Source of the DNA: Thermoleophilia bacterium
GTDB lineage: Bacteria; Actinomycetota; Thermoleophilia; Gaiellales; Gaiellaceae
Reading direction: 5' to 3'
NCBI GenBank assembly: GCA_023382435.1
Contig: JAHDVS010000028.1
Span: forward strand, 1 to 36,402
Length of the DNA stretch: 36,402 nucleotides
In this document: positions 14,035 through 21,262 of the stretch, in pieces
How positions within the stretch are numbered: position 1 is the first letter of the stretch
How the letters are laid out: each line of letters begins with the position of its first letter
Notes under the pieces: generated by a model
Told to the model about the DNA's origin: nothing
The model's input: the letters and a program-made list of their open reading frames with translations, nothing else
Database searches by the model: none
Made by a program: the position numbers and the translations under genes

Positions 14035-14742
14035 ATGGCTGAGCACGCGGTGCTCGTGGTCGACGAGGAGACGGAGACGAGGTCGTTCCTGGAGCGGCAG
14101 CTCGTCGAGGACGGCTTCGACGTGCTCGCGGTCGACCGGGGGCTCAGGGCGCTCGAGCTGATCGAGCGCAGCGAGCCCGATCTCGTGCTCCTCGATGCCG
14201 CGCTCCCGGACGCGTCCGGCTTCGAGCTCTGCCGCAGGCTGCGAGAGGGCGAGCCGGGCCGCGACTGGAACCGCGACGTGCCGGTGATCATCGTCAGCGC
14301 GTACGGCGACCCCGTCGACCGCCTGCGCGGCTTCGCCCGGGGCTGCGACGACTACGTCGTCAAGCCGTTCGTGTACGAGGAGCTGCTGGCGCGGATGCGG
14401 GCGGTGCTGCGGCGGGCCGGCTCGGCGGGATACAGCGACCGGCTCGGGGTGGGGGAGCTCGAGATCGACCGGCGTGCCCGCACCGTCCGCCTCGCCGGCC
14501 ACGTGGTCGCGCTGGCGGCGAAGGAGTACGAGCTGCTCGTCGCGCTCGCCTCGGAGCCCGACCGCGTGTTTCGCAAGGAGGAGCTCCTGCGTGACGTGTG
14601 GGGCTTCCGCTCGCTCGGGCGCACGCGCACGCTCGACTCGCACGCGAGCCGGCTTCGGCGCAAGCTGAACGGCCACGGCGAGCGCACGTACGTCGTCAAC
14701 GTGTGGGGCGTCGGGTACCGGCTGCTCGAGCCGGGGCTGTGA
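14035..14742 (+). CDS. orphan OmpR-family response regulator
   Basis: A 235-residue regulator. The receiver domain has the acidic pocket D10/E11, the phosphoacceptor D54 in LVLLDAALPD, S88 as the switch residue in VIIVSAYGD (Ser instead of the more common Thr, which is tolerated), and K110 in YVVKPF. The loop after helix 3 is a few residues longer than usual (EGEPGRDWNRD). The winged helix (about 140-232) has LAAKEYELLVALA, RTLDSHASRLRRKL and WGVGYRLLEP. The receiver appears able to be phosphorylated. No kinase gene is adjacent; the nearest is at 3782 with its own regulator. It is divergent from the lipoprotein gene and convergent with the helicase gene. Confidence 0.92.
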   Translation: MAEHAVLVVDEETETRSFLERQLVEDGFDVLAVDRGLRALELIERSEPDLVLLDAALPDASGFELCRRLREGEPGRDWNRDVPVIIVSAYGDPVDRLRGFARGCDDYVVKPFVYEELLARMRAVLRRAGSAGYSDRLGVGELEIDRRARTVRLAGHVVALAAKEYELLVALASEPDRVFRKEELLRDVWGFRSLGRTRTLDSHASRLRRKLNGHGERTYVVNVWGVGYRLLEPGL

Positions 14743-14763
14743 CGCCCGGGTCCAGCGGCGTGA

Positions 14764-14783
14764 GGGCGGGTCGTGACCCGCCC
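14764..14783. terminator. strong GC hairpin between converging response regulator and helicase genes
   Basis: GGGCGGGT (14764-14771) and ACCCGCCC (14776-14783) form a perfect 8-bp stem with a CGTG loop, 21 bases past the regulator's stop and 38 before the helicase stop. The stem is very stable but has no U-tract in either direction. Confidence 0.5.
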
Positions 14784-14821
14784 CTACGTCTGCGTCTGGT
14801 GGGCCGCCTCGGCTCGCGGGC

Positions 14822-16021
14822 TCAGATCTTGCGGCGCGGGCGGTTCGGGCCCCACTTGGAGCCGCCGCGGCGGGACGAGTAGACGACCCGGGCGGGCGCG
14901 ATCACCATGCCCTCGCGGGCGAACTGCTCGGTGTGTCCGAGGCGGGCGGCGACGCGGCTGACGTCCACCTGCTGGTCGGGCAGCACGAGCGTGACGCCGG
15001 TGCCGTCCCGCCCGGCGCGGCCGGTGCGCCCGACGCGGTGGACGTAGTCCTTGCCCTCGGCGGGCGGGTCGAAGTTGATCACGTGCGTGATCTCGTCGAG
15101 GTCGAGGCCCCTCGCGGCCACGTCGGTGGCGACGAGCGTCGAGACTTTGCCCGACTCGAAGTTCGCGAGCGCCTTCTCGCGGGCCGCCTGCGTCTTGTCT
15201 CCGTGCATCGCGACGGCGCGCACCCCGTGGCGGTCGAGCTTTCGTACCAGCCGATCGGCGCCGTGCTTCGTGCGCACGAAGACGAGCGCGAGGCCCCGCT
15301 CCGCGCTGAGCAGCTCGACGAGCTTCTCGACCTTGTTGTCAGCGGTGACGGGCACGAACAGATGCTCGACGTCGCCGCGCTCGCGGGAGCTCGGCAGCTC
15401 GGCCTCGTGGCTGGCCGCGTCCTGCGTGTAGGCGCGGGCCATCACGCCGACTTCCCCGTCGAGCGTCGCCGAGAACATCATCGTCTGGCGGTTGCGGGGG
15501 AGGCGGGCGACGATCCGGTCGACCTGGGGCTTGAAGCCCATGTCGAGCATCCGGTCGGCCTCGTCGAGGACGAGGATCGACACGCGGTCGAGGGAGACGG
15601 CGCGGCGGGCGACGAGATCCTCGAGCCGCCCGGGCGTGGCGACGAGCACGTGCGCCTTGCGCGCCCGCTCCGCCTGCCCCTTGATCGGGACGCCGCCGTA
15701 GACGCTCGCGGTGCGCAGCCCGCGGGCCGGGCCGAGAGCCGCGAGCTCCTCGGCTACCTGGACGCAGAGCTCGCGGGTCGGCACGAGGACGACCGCGGAG
15801 ACCGGGCCGTCCTCGGGGCGCAGGCGCTCGACGATCGGGAGCGCGAAAGCGAGGGTCTTGCCCGACCCGGTCGGCGACTTCGCGAGGATGTCGCGGCCGG
15901 CGAACGCGTCCGGGAGGACGCGGGTCTGCACCTGGAAAGGAAGTGTGATCGAGCGGCTGGCGAGCACGTCGGCGATGCGCGCGCTCACGCCGAGCTCCTG
16001 GAAGGACGGGGTGGTGACTAT
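14822..16021 (-). CDS. DEAD-box ATP-dependent RNA helicase
   Basis: About 399 residues, the minimal two-RecA-domain core plus a short basic tail. Q motif around FQELGVS...PFQVQ; Walker A SPTGSGKT (49-56); PTRELCVQ; TPGR; VLDEADRM; SAT; then VFVRTKHG, ATDVAARGLD and HRVGRTGRAG. All helicase motifs are intact; the protein should remodel RNA, for example in ribosome assembly or mRNA decay. The start is odd. Homologues begin just before TPSFQELGVS, and AAGGAG stands seven bases ahead of an in-frame ATA at 16021-16019, with no ATG, GTG or TTG nearby. The open frame continues to GTG at 16159, adding 46 Arg/Pro-rich residues with no ribosome-binding site. I give the ATA start; the boundary is uncertain. 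The leader contains a strong stem-loop. Confidence 0.9.
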   Translation of the reverse strand: MVTTPSFQELGVSARIADVLASRSITLPFQVQTRVLPDAFAGRDILAKSPTGSGKTLAFALPIVERLRPEDGPVSAVVLVPTRELCVQVAEELAALGPARGLRTASVYGGVPIKGQAERARKAHVLVATPGRLEDLVARRAVSLDRVSILVLDEADRMLDMGFKPQVDRIVARLPRNRQTMMFSATLDGEVGVMARAYTQDAASHEAELPSSRERGDVEHLFVPVTADNKVEKLVELLSAERGLALVFVRTKHGADRLVRKLDRHGVRAVAMHGDKTQAAREKALANFESGKVSTLVATDVAARGLDLDEITHVINFDPPAEGKDYVHRVGRTGRAGRDGTGVTLVLPDQQVDVSRVAARLGHTEQFAREGMVIAPARVVYSSRRGGSKWGPNRPRRKI

Positions 16022-16060
16022 GGTTCGACTCCTTGGCTTCGGGACCGCGCTCGGCGGCCC

Positions 16061-16091
16061 GTGGTCTCGAGATTCGCTTGCTCGAAACCAC
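16061..16091 (-). promoter_or_regulatory. stem-loop in the helicase mRNA leader
   Basis: Read on the minus strand, GTGGTTTCGAG (16091-16081) and CTCGAGACCAC (16071-16061) pair over 11 bp (ten Watson-Crick plus one G-U) around a 9-base loop. It ends about 26 bases upstream of the AAGGAG site. DEAD-box helicase mRNAs are known in some bacteria to be autoregulated through structured leaders, so this may be a control element. Confidence 0.45.
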
Positions 16092-16170
16092 CGGAGGAGG
16101 AACCGAGAAGAAAACCTCACCGGGCGGCCGGGCGGCCGTCCGTGCGCCAAGCGTAGCACGCGTGCCGCGG

Positions 16171-16176
16171 TACGCT
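16171..16176 (+). promoter_or_regulatory. -10-like hexamer TACGCT (leaderless promoter)
   Basis: TACGCT ends seven bases before the deacetylase ATG at 16184. The 162-base divergent gap (16022-16183) also contains the helicase leader stem-loop and GC-rich repeats near 16120-16140. Confidence 0.45.
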
Positions 16177-16183
16177 ACTGGCG

Positions 16184-17572
16184 ATGCTCCGCCGCCGGCT
16201 GTTCCCGGCCGTCTCGATCGCAGCTGCCCTGACGCTCCCGGTCGCGTGCGCCGGCGGCGCCGGGGTCGCCGTCGGCGCGCCTGCCGGCGAAACGGAAGGC
16301 CCGGCGGTCACGGCCGCCGCCCCGGCCGCGTTCAGCCCGAACGGCGACGGGATCAAGGACACCGCCGCGATCTCCGTCACGCTCGGCCAGGCGGTCATCC
16401 TGACGGTCGAGGCTCACGGGCCGGGCGGTGTCGAGACGATCCTGCCGGCCCGGTTCGCGGAGGCGGGCGAGACCGCGTTTCGCTGGGACGGGCGCGGGCG
16501 CTCCGGGCAGCGCCTCGCCGATGGCGCGTACACGATCGTCGCGCACGCGCTCGACGCGACCGGCGGCTCGGCGTCGGCCGAGGCCCGCCTGCGCCTCGAC
16601 ACGACGCCGCCGCGGGTGACCTGGGCGAACGTGGCCGAGCGCCCCGGCGCGGGCCCGCTGCGCACGCGCTTCCGGGTCACGGACCGGGGGGCGACCCGCG
16701 TCACGCTGCTCGTATCGGGCCGCGACGGCCAGCCCTGGCAGTCGGGCACGCGCCCCGCCGGCCCGGGCACGGCGCAGGTCGCCTGGGCGCTGCGGGCGCG
16801 GGGCGGCGGGAAGCTCTCCCCGGGCGGCTACCGGGTCTCCCTGCGCGCCGTCGACGACGTCGGCAACGCCGCCACGTCGCGGGCGCGGCCGGTCCTCGTC
16901 TCCTACCCGGTCTCGACGCGGGTGATCCGCCGCGTCGAGGGGGCCGGCCGGCGCGTCGCGCTCACGTTCGACGACTGCAACGACCGCGTGGCGTGGGCCC
17001 GGATCCTAGGCATCCTCGCCGCCAGGGACGCGCGCGCCACGTTCTTCTGCCTGGGCCCGCTCGTCGCTGCCCATCCCGCGCAGGCGCGCCGCACGGTGCG
17101 TGAGGGCCACTCGATCGGCAACCACAGCTGGGGGCATCCCCACATGCCGTCGCTCTCCGAGTGGGCCGTGCGCTCGGAGCTCGAGCGAGCGGGGGAGCCC
17201 TGGTGGAGCCTGGCCCGCACGTCGCCGCTGCCGCTGTTTCGGCCCCCGTACGGGGCGCTCGGCTCGAGCGTGCTCGCCGGCGCCGGCGCCGCCGGGTACC
17301 GGCTGACCGTGCTCTGGGACGTCGACCCGCAGGACTGGCGCCGGCCGGGAGCGAGCGTGATCGCGGCGCGCTCGGTCGGGCCGGCGAGGCGGGGCAGCAT
17401 CGTCGTGTTGCACGTGCAGGCGCAGACGGCCGCCGCGCTGCCCGCGATCCTCGACGGGCTCGCTCGCAAGGGCCTGCGCCCCGTCAGCCTTGACGAGCTC
17501 CTGCGCGCAGGCGGCTACCCCCAGTCGCGGGTGACGGTGAGCCAGAACGCGAGCCCGGCCCAGGGGCCGTAG
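16184..17572 (+). CDS. secreted polysaccharide deacetylase with Ig-like domains
   Basis: A 462-residue exported enzyme. Signal peptide in residues 1-25 (a cysteine at 21 lacks a good lipobox). About residues 45-140 form a FlgD-type Ig-like domain (FSPNGDGIKDTA ... WDGRGRSGQRLADGAYTI), and 145-245 a second one ending in RAVDDVGNAAT. The C-terminal NodB/CE4 domain (about 255-450) has motif 1 TFDDC (261-265), the zinc histidines H314 and H318 in NHSWGH, R353 in RPPYG, WDVDPQDW, and VLHV. Motif 1 normally ends in Gly, not Cys; the two aspartates are intact. Family members remove acetyl groups from peptidoglycan, chitin or other N-acetylglycans at the cell surface. Substrate unknown. The 3' end overlaps the converging glycosylase gene by 58 bases. 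Confidence 0.9.
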   Translation: MLRRRLFPAVSIAAALTLPVACAGGAGVAVGAPAGETEGPAVTAAAPAAFSPNGDGIKDTAAISVTLGQAVILTVEAHGPGGVETILPARFAEAGETAFRWDGRGRSGQRLADGAYTIVAHALDATGGSASAEARLRLDTTPPRVTWANVAERPGAGPLRTRFRVTDRGATRVTLLVSGRDGQPWQSGTRPAGPGTAQVAWALRARGGGKLSPGGYRVSLRAVDDVGNAATSRARPVLVSYPVSTRVIRRVEGAGRRVALTFDDCNDRVAWARILGILAARDARATFFCLGPLVAAHPAQARRTVREGHSIGNHSWGHPHMPSLSEWAVRSELERAGEPWWSLARTSPLPLFRPPYGALGSSVLAGAGAAGYRLTVLWDVDPQDWRRPGASVIAARSVGPARRGSIVVLHVQAQTAAALPAILDGLARKGLRPVSLDELLRAGGYPQSRVTVSQNASPAQGP

Positions 17573-18429
17573 CGGCGGAAGCGGCGGACGATCGCCGCGT
17601 CGCTCACTGCCTTGCGGCCGGTCAGCCGGGCGTACGTCGGTCGTGTCCAGGAGTCGAGCACCGGCTTGCCGTAGCGGCCGAGCATCGTCATCACGTGCGC
17701 GGCCGCGTACGGCCCCACGCCCGGGAGCGCGAGCAGCCGCGCCTCGACCTCGCCGTCGGGAAGCTCCGGGGCGGCGAGCGCCTCGAGGTCGAGCGAGCCC
17801 GAGGCGACCGCGCCCGCGAGCTCGCGCAGGTAGCGGCCCCGGTAGCCGGCCCTGACCGTCTCCCGGTAGAAGCCCTCGCCCATCGCCGCCATCGCCGCGG
17901 CCGTCGGGAACGCGCGGCCGGCGGCGCCGGTCGCGGGCGCCCCGGGGGCCGGCTCGCCGAGGTGCTCGACGAGCGCGCCGACCATCCGCTCGGTGGCGGC
18001 CCAGGAGCAGTTCGTCGTGCAGATCGTCTTGACGACGTCCTCGAACACGGTCGGGCTGCGCAGCATCCGCCCCGCGCCGGCGGTCGCCCAGGCGAGGTCG
18101 GGATCGGCGGCCGCGAGCGCGTAGAAGGGGGAGAGGTCCTCGTCGAGGCGCAGCACGTGGCGGACGGCGTCGAGGAGCGCCGCGGCCTGCCGGGCGCCGG
18201 GCGGGCGGCCGGCCGCGACGATGCGGGCCAGGCCGGGGCGGCCGGGCCCGATCGTGACGGTGCGGGGCCGGCCGCCGCGCAGGGGCACCGTGATCTCGAG
18301 CGCGCGCGCGTCCGTGTCCACGCGCATCGGCGGCAGCTCGGAGAGGCCGTGGGAGACGATCGTCCGCCAGAGATCGACCCGCTCGCCGCCCGCGCCGGCG
18401 AGCGGGAGCTCCGCCGACCAGCTACCCAC
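17515..18429 (-). CDS. HhH-GPD DNA glycosylase (AlkA/OGG superfamily)
   Basis: A 304-residue base-excision enzyme. GTG at 18429 is chosen because it overlaps the upstream cupin stop by eight bases and gives a family-like N-terminus (ELPLAGAGGERVDLWRT). The N-terminal half is an AlkA/OGG-like beta domain; TICTTNCSWAATERMV lies in the central helical part. The helix-hairpin-helix is LPGVGPYAAAHV, followed by KPVLDSWTRPTYARLTG with the catalytic aspartate D259. There is no lysine in the hairpin position used by bifunctional OGG1 enzymes, so a monofunctional, AlkA-like activity on alkylated or damaged purines is likely. No iron-sulfur cysteines at the C-terminus. Co-transcribed with the cupin gene. 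Confidence 0.85.
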   Translation of the reverse strand: MGSWSAELPLAGAGGERVDLWRTIVSHGLSELPPMRVDTDARALEITVPLRGGRPRTVTIGPGRPGLARIVAAGRPPGARQAAALLDAVRHVLRLDEDLSPFYALAAADPDLAWATAGAGRMLRSPTVFEDVVKTICTTNCSWAATERMVGALVEHLGEPAPGAPATGAAGRAFPTAAAMAAMGEGFYRETVRAGYRGRYLRELAGAVASGSLDLEALAAPELPDGEVEARLLALPGVGPYAAAHVMTMLGRYGKPVLDSWTRPTYARLTGRKAVSDAAIVRRFRRYGPWAGLAFWLTVTRDWG

Positions 18430-18826
18430 CGAAGTACTTCTGCTCCCAGCTCGAGACGGCGAAGGCGGCCCCCGGCTCGGCACCGATCGCGAGCACCGTC
18501 GTCCCGTCCGCGAGCGCGCGCGCCGAGCGAACGGTGGCCGGGTCGGGGACGTAGACGAGCGTTCCCGCGGGCGCGTCGACCTCCTCGCCGGCGACGGTGA
18601 AGGCGGCGTGGCCGCTCGTGACCGCGAACAGCTCCTCGTGGCGCGTGTCCGTCTCGTCGTGCTCCTCGACCAGGGTGTCACCGGCGCCCGCGACGTTCGC
18701 GTTGATGCCGAAGGAGCTGATGCCGAAGTGGTGGCGCACGGGCTTCCAGTGGAACGACCCGGGCTCCGCCTCGGCGGGAGAGGGGATCTCCGTGACCCGG
18801 ACGGCCTCGAAGGCGTGCTTCGACAT
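18422..18826 (-). CDS. cupin-domain protein
   Basis: A 134-residue single-domain cupin. The centre has HDETDTRHEELFAVTSGHAAF, which contains the first cupin motif's His and Glu ligands in a relaxed form, then APAGTLVYVPDPATVRS, the second motif's glycine-proline turn. Start at 18826 is supported by GAGAGGAG six bases upstream and by a sigma70-like promoter at 18862-18890. Small cupins range from sugar isomerases and dioxygenases to non-enzymatic binding proteins; the substrate cannot be told. Its stop overlaps the start of the DNA glycosylase gene by eight bases, so the two are translationally coupled, though no functional link is known to me. Confidence 0.82.
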   Translation of the reverse strand: MSKHAFEAVRVTEIPSPAEAEPGSFHWKPVRHHFGISSFGINANVAGAGDTLVEEHDETDTRHEELFAVTSGHAAFTVAGEEVDAPAGTLVYVPDPATVRSARALADGTTVLAIGAEPGAAFAVSSWEQKYFGG

Positions 18827-18861
18827 CGTGCTCTCCTCTCGGTCGGGGATCGACCGTTGGT

Positions 18862-18890
18862 ACGCTACGGCAACTCACGTAACCAGTCAA
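18862..18890 (-). promoter_or_regulatory. predicted sigma70-type promoter of the cupin-glycosylase operon
   Basis: On the minus strand TTGACT (18890-18885) is followed after exactly 17 bases by TAGCGT (18867-18862). The transcript would start near 18855 and reach the AGGAG-led ATG at 18826. The site fills most of the 76-base gap to the divergent CGNR gene. Confidence 0.55.
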
Positions 18891-18902
18891 GCGAGGTGGG
18901 TG

Positions 18903-19460
18903 GTGTCAGGCAGCGCGGCGGCGCCGGGAGAGCTGGAGCTCGTCCGGGCGTTCGTGAACACGCTCGACGTCGAGAGCGGGGAGGACGCGCTCGCGTCGCC
19001 GGGGGCGCTCGAGCTCTGGTTCGCGGAGCGCGGCCTGCTCCCGCGCGGCGTTGCCGCGCGCCCCGCCGAGACCCGCCGGGCGCTCGCGGTGCGCGAGGCT
19101 CTTCGCTCGCTTCTCGCCGCGAACAACGGCGGCCGGCCGGACGGGGGCGCTGCCCGCGTGCTCGACTCGGCGGCGGGGCGAGCGGGGCTCTCGCTGCGCT
19201 TCGGGCCGGAGGGCTCGGCGGGGCTCCAGCCCGGCGCGGGCGGGGTGGACGGCGCGGTCGGGTGGCTGCTCGCGATCGCCGCGGACGCGATGGCGGCCGG
19301 ATCCTGGGCGCGGCTGAAGGCGTGCCGCGCCGAGGGCTGCCGCTGGGTCTTCTACGACCGCGCCAGGAACCGTTCGCGAGCGTGGTGCTCGATGGCCGTG
19401 TGCGGCAACCGGGCGAAGGCGCGGGCCCACCGGGAGCGGGGTCGCGGTCGGAGCGGGTGA
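18903..19460 (+). CDS. CGNR zinc-finger protein with ABATE-like domain
   Basis: A 185-residue protein. The N-terminal part has the family opening FVNTLDVESGEDALASPGAL and a helical ABATE-type stress-associated domain to about residue 125. The C-terminus is the CGNR zinc finger: C-x4-C (CRAEGC), YDRARNRSRAWC, and C-x4-C ending in CGNRAKARAHR. All four cysteines and the CGNR motif are present. The basic finger suggests DNA binding, and such proteins are usually treated as transcriptional regulators. Two consecutive GTG codons (18900, 18903) are possible starts; GAGG lies upstream. The hydantoinase-type genes begin 28 bases downstream on the same strand, so it may regulate them; that is inference. 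Confidence 0.85.
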   Translation: MSGSAAAPGELELVRAFVNTLDVESGEDALASPGALELWFAERGLLPRGVAARPAETRRALAVREALRSLLAANNGGRPDGGAARVLDSAAGRAGLSLRFGPEGSAGLQPGAGGVDGAVGWLLAIAADAMAAGSWARLKACRAEGCRWVFYDRARNRSRAWCSMAVCGNRAKARAHRERGRGRSG

Positions 19461-19475
19461 TCCGGCCCGCGCCCG

Positions 19476-19481
19476 TACAGT
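19476..19481 (+). promoter_or_regulatory. -10-like hexamer TACAGT (leaderless promoter of hyuA-type gene)
   Basis: TACAGT ends seven bases before GTG at 19489 and overlaps an upstream in-frame GTG at 19480. Under the leaderless model the later GTG is the true start. Confidence 0.45.
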
Positions 19482-19488
19482 GTCGGGG

Positions 19489-21234
19489 GTGGCGGTCCTC
19501 GGTATCGACGTCGGCGGCACGTTCACGGACGCCGTGCTGCTCGAGGGCGGTCGCCTCTCGACCGCGAAAGTGCCGACCGCGCGGGAGCAGGAGGAGTCGG
19601 TCGTGGCGGCCGCGCGTGCGGTCGGCGCCGCCGCGATCGAGCGGTTCACGCACGGCACGACGGTCGCGACCAACGCGCTGCTCGAGCGCAAGGGCGCGAG
19701 GACGGCGTTCGTCGCGACGGAGGGCTTCGAGCACCTGCTCTTCCTGCGCCGCCAGGCGCGGCCGCACCTGTATCGCCCCTGCCGCGATCACCCCGAGCCG
19801 CTCGTGCCGCTCGAGCGCTGCGTCGGCGTGCGCGAGCGCGTCGGGCCGGGCGGCGTGCTCGTGCCGCTCGACCTCTCCACGCTGCCCGGGCTCGACGCGG
19901 ACGCGGTCGCGATCTGCCTCCTGTTCTCGTTCCGCGATCCGACGCACGAGCGCGCCGTGGCGGCGGAGGTGCGCCGGCGGCTGCCGCGCGCGCACGTGGT
20001 CGCCTCGCACGAGGTGGCCCCGGAGTTTCGCGAGTACGAGCGGGCCTCGACGACGGTGGCGGACGCCTACCTGGGGCCGGTGGTGGCCCGCTACCTGCGC
20101 GCGCTGCGCGACCGCTGCGCCGCGGAGGGGCTACCGGAGCCGCTCGTCCTGCGTTCCTCGGGCGGGGTGGCGACGATCGAGGAGGCGTCGGCGCACCCCG
20201 CGACGATCCTCGTCTCGGGGCCCACCGGGGGCGTGGTCGGGGCCGCGCTCGCCGCCCGGCTCGCCGGCTTCGAGCGGGCGATCTCGTTCGACATGGGGGG
20301 GACGTCGACGGATGTCTGCCTGATCGTCGGCGGGCGCGCCGAGCGCTCGGCCGAGCGGCTCGTCGGCGGCCTGCCGATCCGGCTGCCGAGCGTCGACGTG
20401 CACACGGTCGGCGCGGGTGGCGGCTCGCTCGTGTGGCGCGACGCCGGCGGCGCGCTTCGCGTCGGGCCCGAGAGCGCGGGCGCCGACCCGGGCCCCGCCT
20501 GTTACGGGCGCGGCGGGGAGCGGGGCACCGTCACGGACGCGAACCTCCTGCTGGGTCGGCTGCCGCAGCGGCTGCCGGGAGGGATCGAGCTCGATCGCGG
20601 GGCCGCGGAGCGGGCCCTGCGCGACCTCGACCCCGGGGCCGTGGTCGAGGTCGTCGACGCCGAGATGCTGCGCGCGCTCCGCCTCGTCTCCGTCGAGCGA
20701 GGCCACGACCCCCGCGAGTTCGCGCTGGTCGCGTTCGGCGGCGCGGGGCCGCTCCACGCGTGCTCGCTCGCGGAGCAGCTCGGGTGCGAGACCGTGCTCG
20801 TCCCGGCGGCGGCCGGCGTCCTGTCCGCGCTCGGCCTGGTCGCGAGCGACGAGCGGCGCGACCGCGTCAGGACGTACGTCGTGCCGCTCGAGGAGGCGGG
20901 GGAGCTACCGGAGAGCGGCGAGGCCGATCTGCGCTACCGGGGTCAGTCGTTCGAGCTGGCCGTGCCGCTCGGTGCCGGCGGGGGGATCGCGGAGGCGTTC
21001 CACCGCGCCCACGAGGAGCGCTACGGCTACGCCGACCGCGGCCGCCAGATCGAGCTCGTCGCGGTGCGTACCGCCGAGGTCGTCCCGGGCCCGCACGTCG
21101 AGCTGCCTCCGGGCGACCCGCTCGACGTGCGCGGCCCCGAGGTCGTCGAGCTCGCCGGCGCCACCTGCTGGATCCCCCCCGGGTGGGTGGGGGTTAGGGA
21201 TGGGTATAGCACCCTCGTGCTCACGAGAGCGTGA
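19489..21234 (+). CDS. hydantoinase/5-oxoprolinase A-type subunit (HyuA family), compact form
   Basis: A 581-residue ATP-dependent amidohydrolase subunit, roughly 80-100 shorter than usual HyuA (650-690). N-terminal DVGGTFTDAVL and THGTTVATNALLERKGAR, then FDMGGTSTDVCLI, VGAGGGSLVWRD, GADPGPACYGRGG and VTDANLLLGRL show the complete actin-like ATPase fold. The shortening lies between LVASDERRDRVRTYV and LRYRGQSFEL, where homologues have a long helical segment; the final domain is present. With HyuB, such proteins open hydantoin, N-methylhydantoin or 5-oxoproline rings; relatives carboxylate acetone or acetophenone. Substrate here is unknown. GTG at 19489 chosen from the -10-like hexamer spacing; GTG at 19480 is possible. 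hyuB follows after 28 bases. Confidence 0.88.
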   Translation: MAVLGIDVGGTFTDAVLLEGGRLSTAKVPTAREQEESVVAAARAVGAAAIERFTHGTTVATNALLERKGARTAFVATEGFEHLLFLRRQARPHLYRPCRDHPEPLVPLERCVGVRERVGPGGVLVPLDLSTLPGLDADAVAICLLFSFRDPTHERAVAAEVRRRLPRAHVVASHEVAPEFREYERASTTVADAYLGPVVARYLRALRDRCAAEGLPEPLVLRSSGGVATIEEASAHPATILVSGPTGGVVGAALAARLAGFERAISFDMGGTSTDVCLIVGGRAERSAERLVGGLPIRLPSVDVHTVGAGGGSLVWRDAGGALRVGPESAGADPGPACYGRGGERGTVTDANLLLGRLPQRLPGGIELDRGAAERALRDLDPGAVVEVVDAEMLRALRLVSVERGHDPREFALVAFGGAGPLHACSLAEQLGCETVLVPAAAGVLSALGLVASDERRDRVRTYVVPLEEAGELPESGEADLRYRGQSFELAVPLGAGGGIAEAFHRAHEERYGYADRGRQIELVAVRTAEVVPGPHVELPPGDPLDVRGPEVVELAGATCWIPPGWVGVRDGYSTLVLTRA

Positions 21235-21262
21235 CGGGCTGTCGAGAGAGCGTGGCGGAAGC

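Noticed and set aside
16022-16159. 46-residue N-terminal extension of the RNA helicase from GTG 16159
   Set aside because: No ribosome site, Arg/Pro-rich, not family-like, and it would leave only 24 bases to the divergent deacetylase start. Kept only as an alternative.
18430-18681. Upstream extension of the DNA glycosylase
   Set aside because: It overlaps the cupin gene out of frame and reads as Ser/Arg/Pro repeats; GTG at 18429 gives a family-like start.
20417-21262. Upstream in-frame extension of the HyuB-type gene
   Set aside because: The added 282 codons lie over hyuA in another frame and are Ser/Arg-rich shadow sequence; family N-terminus starts at 21263.
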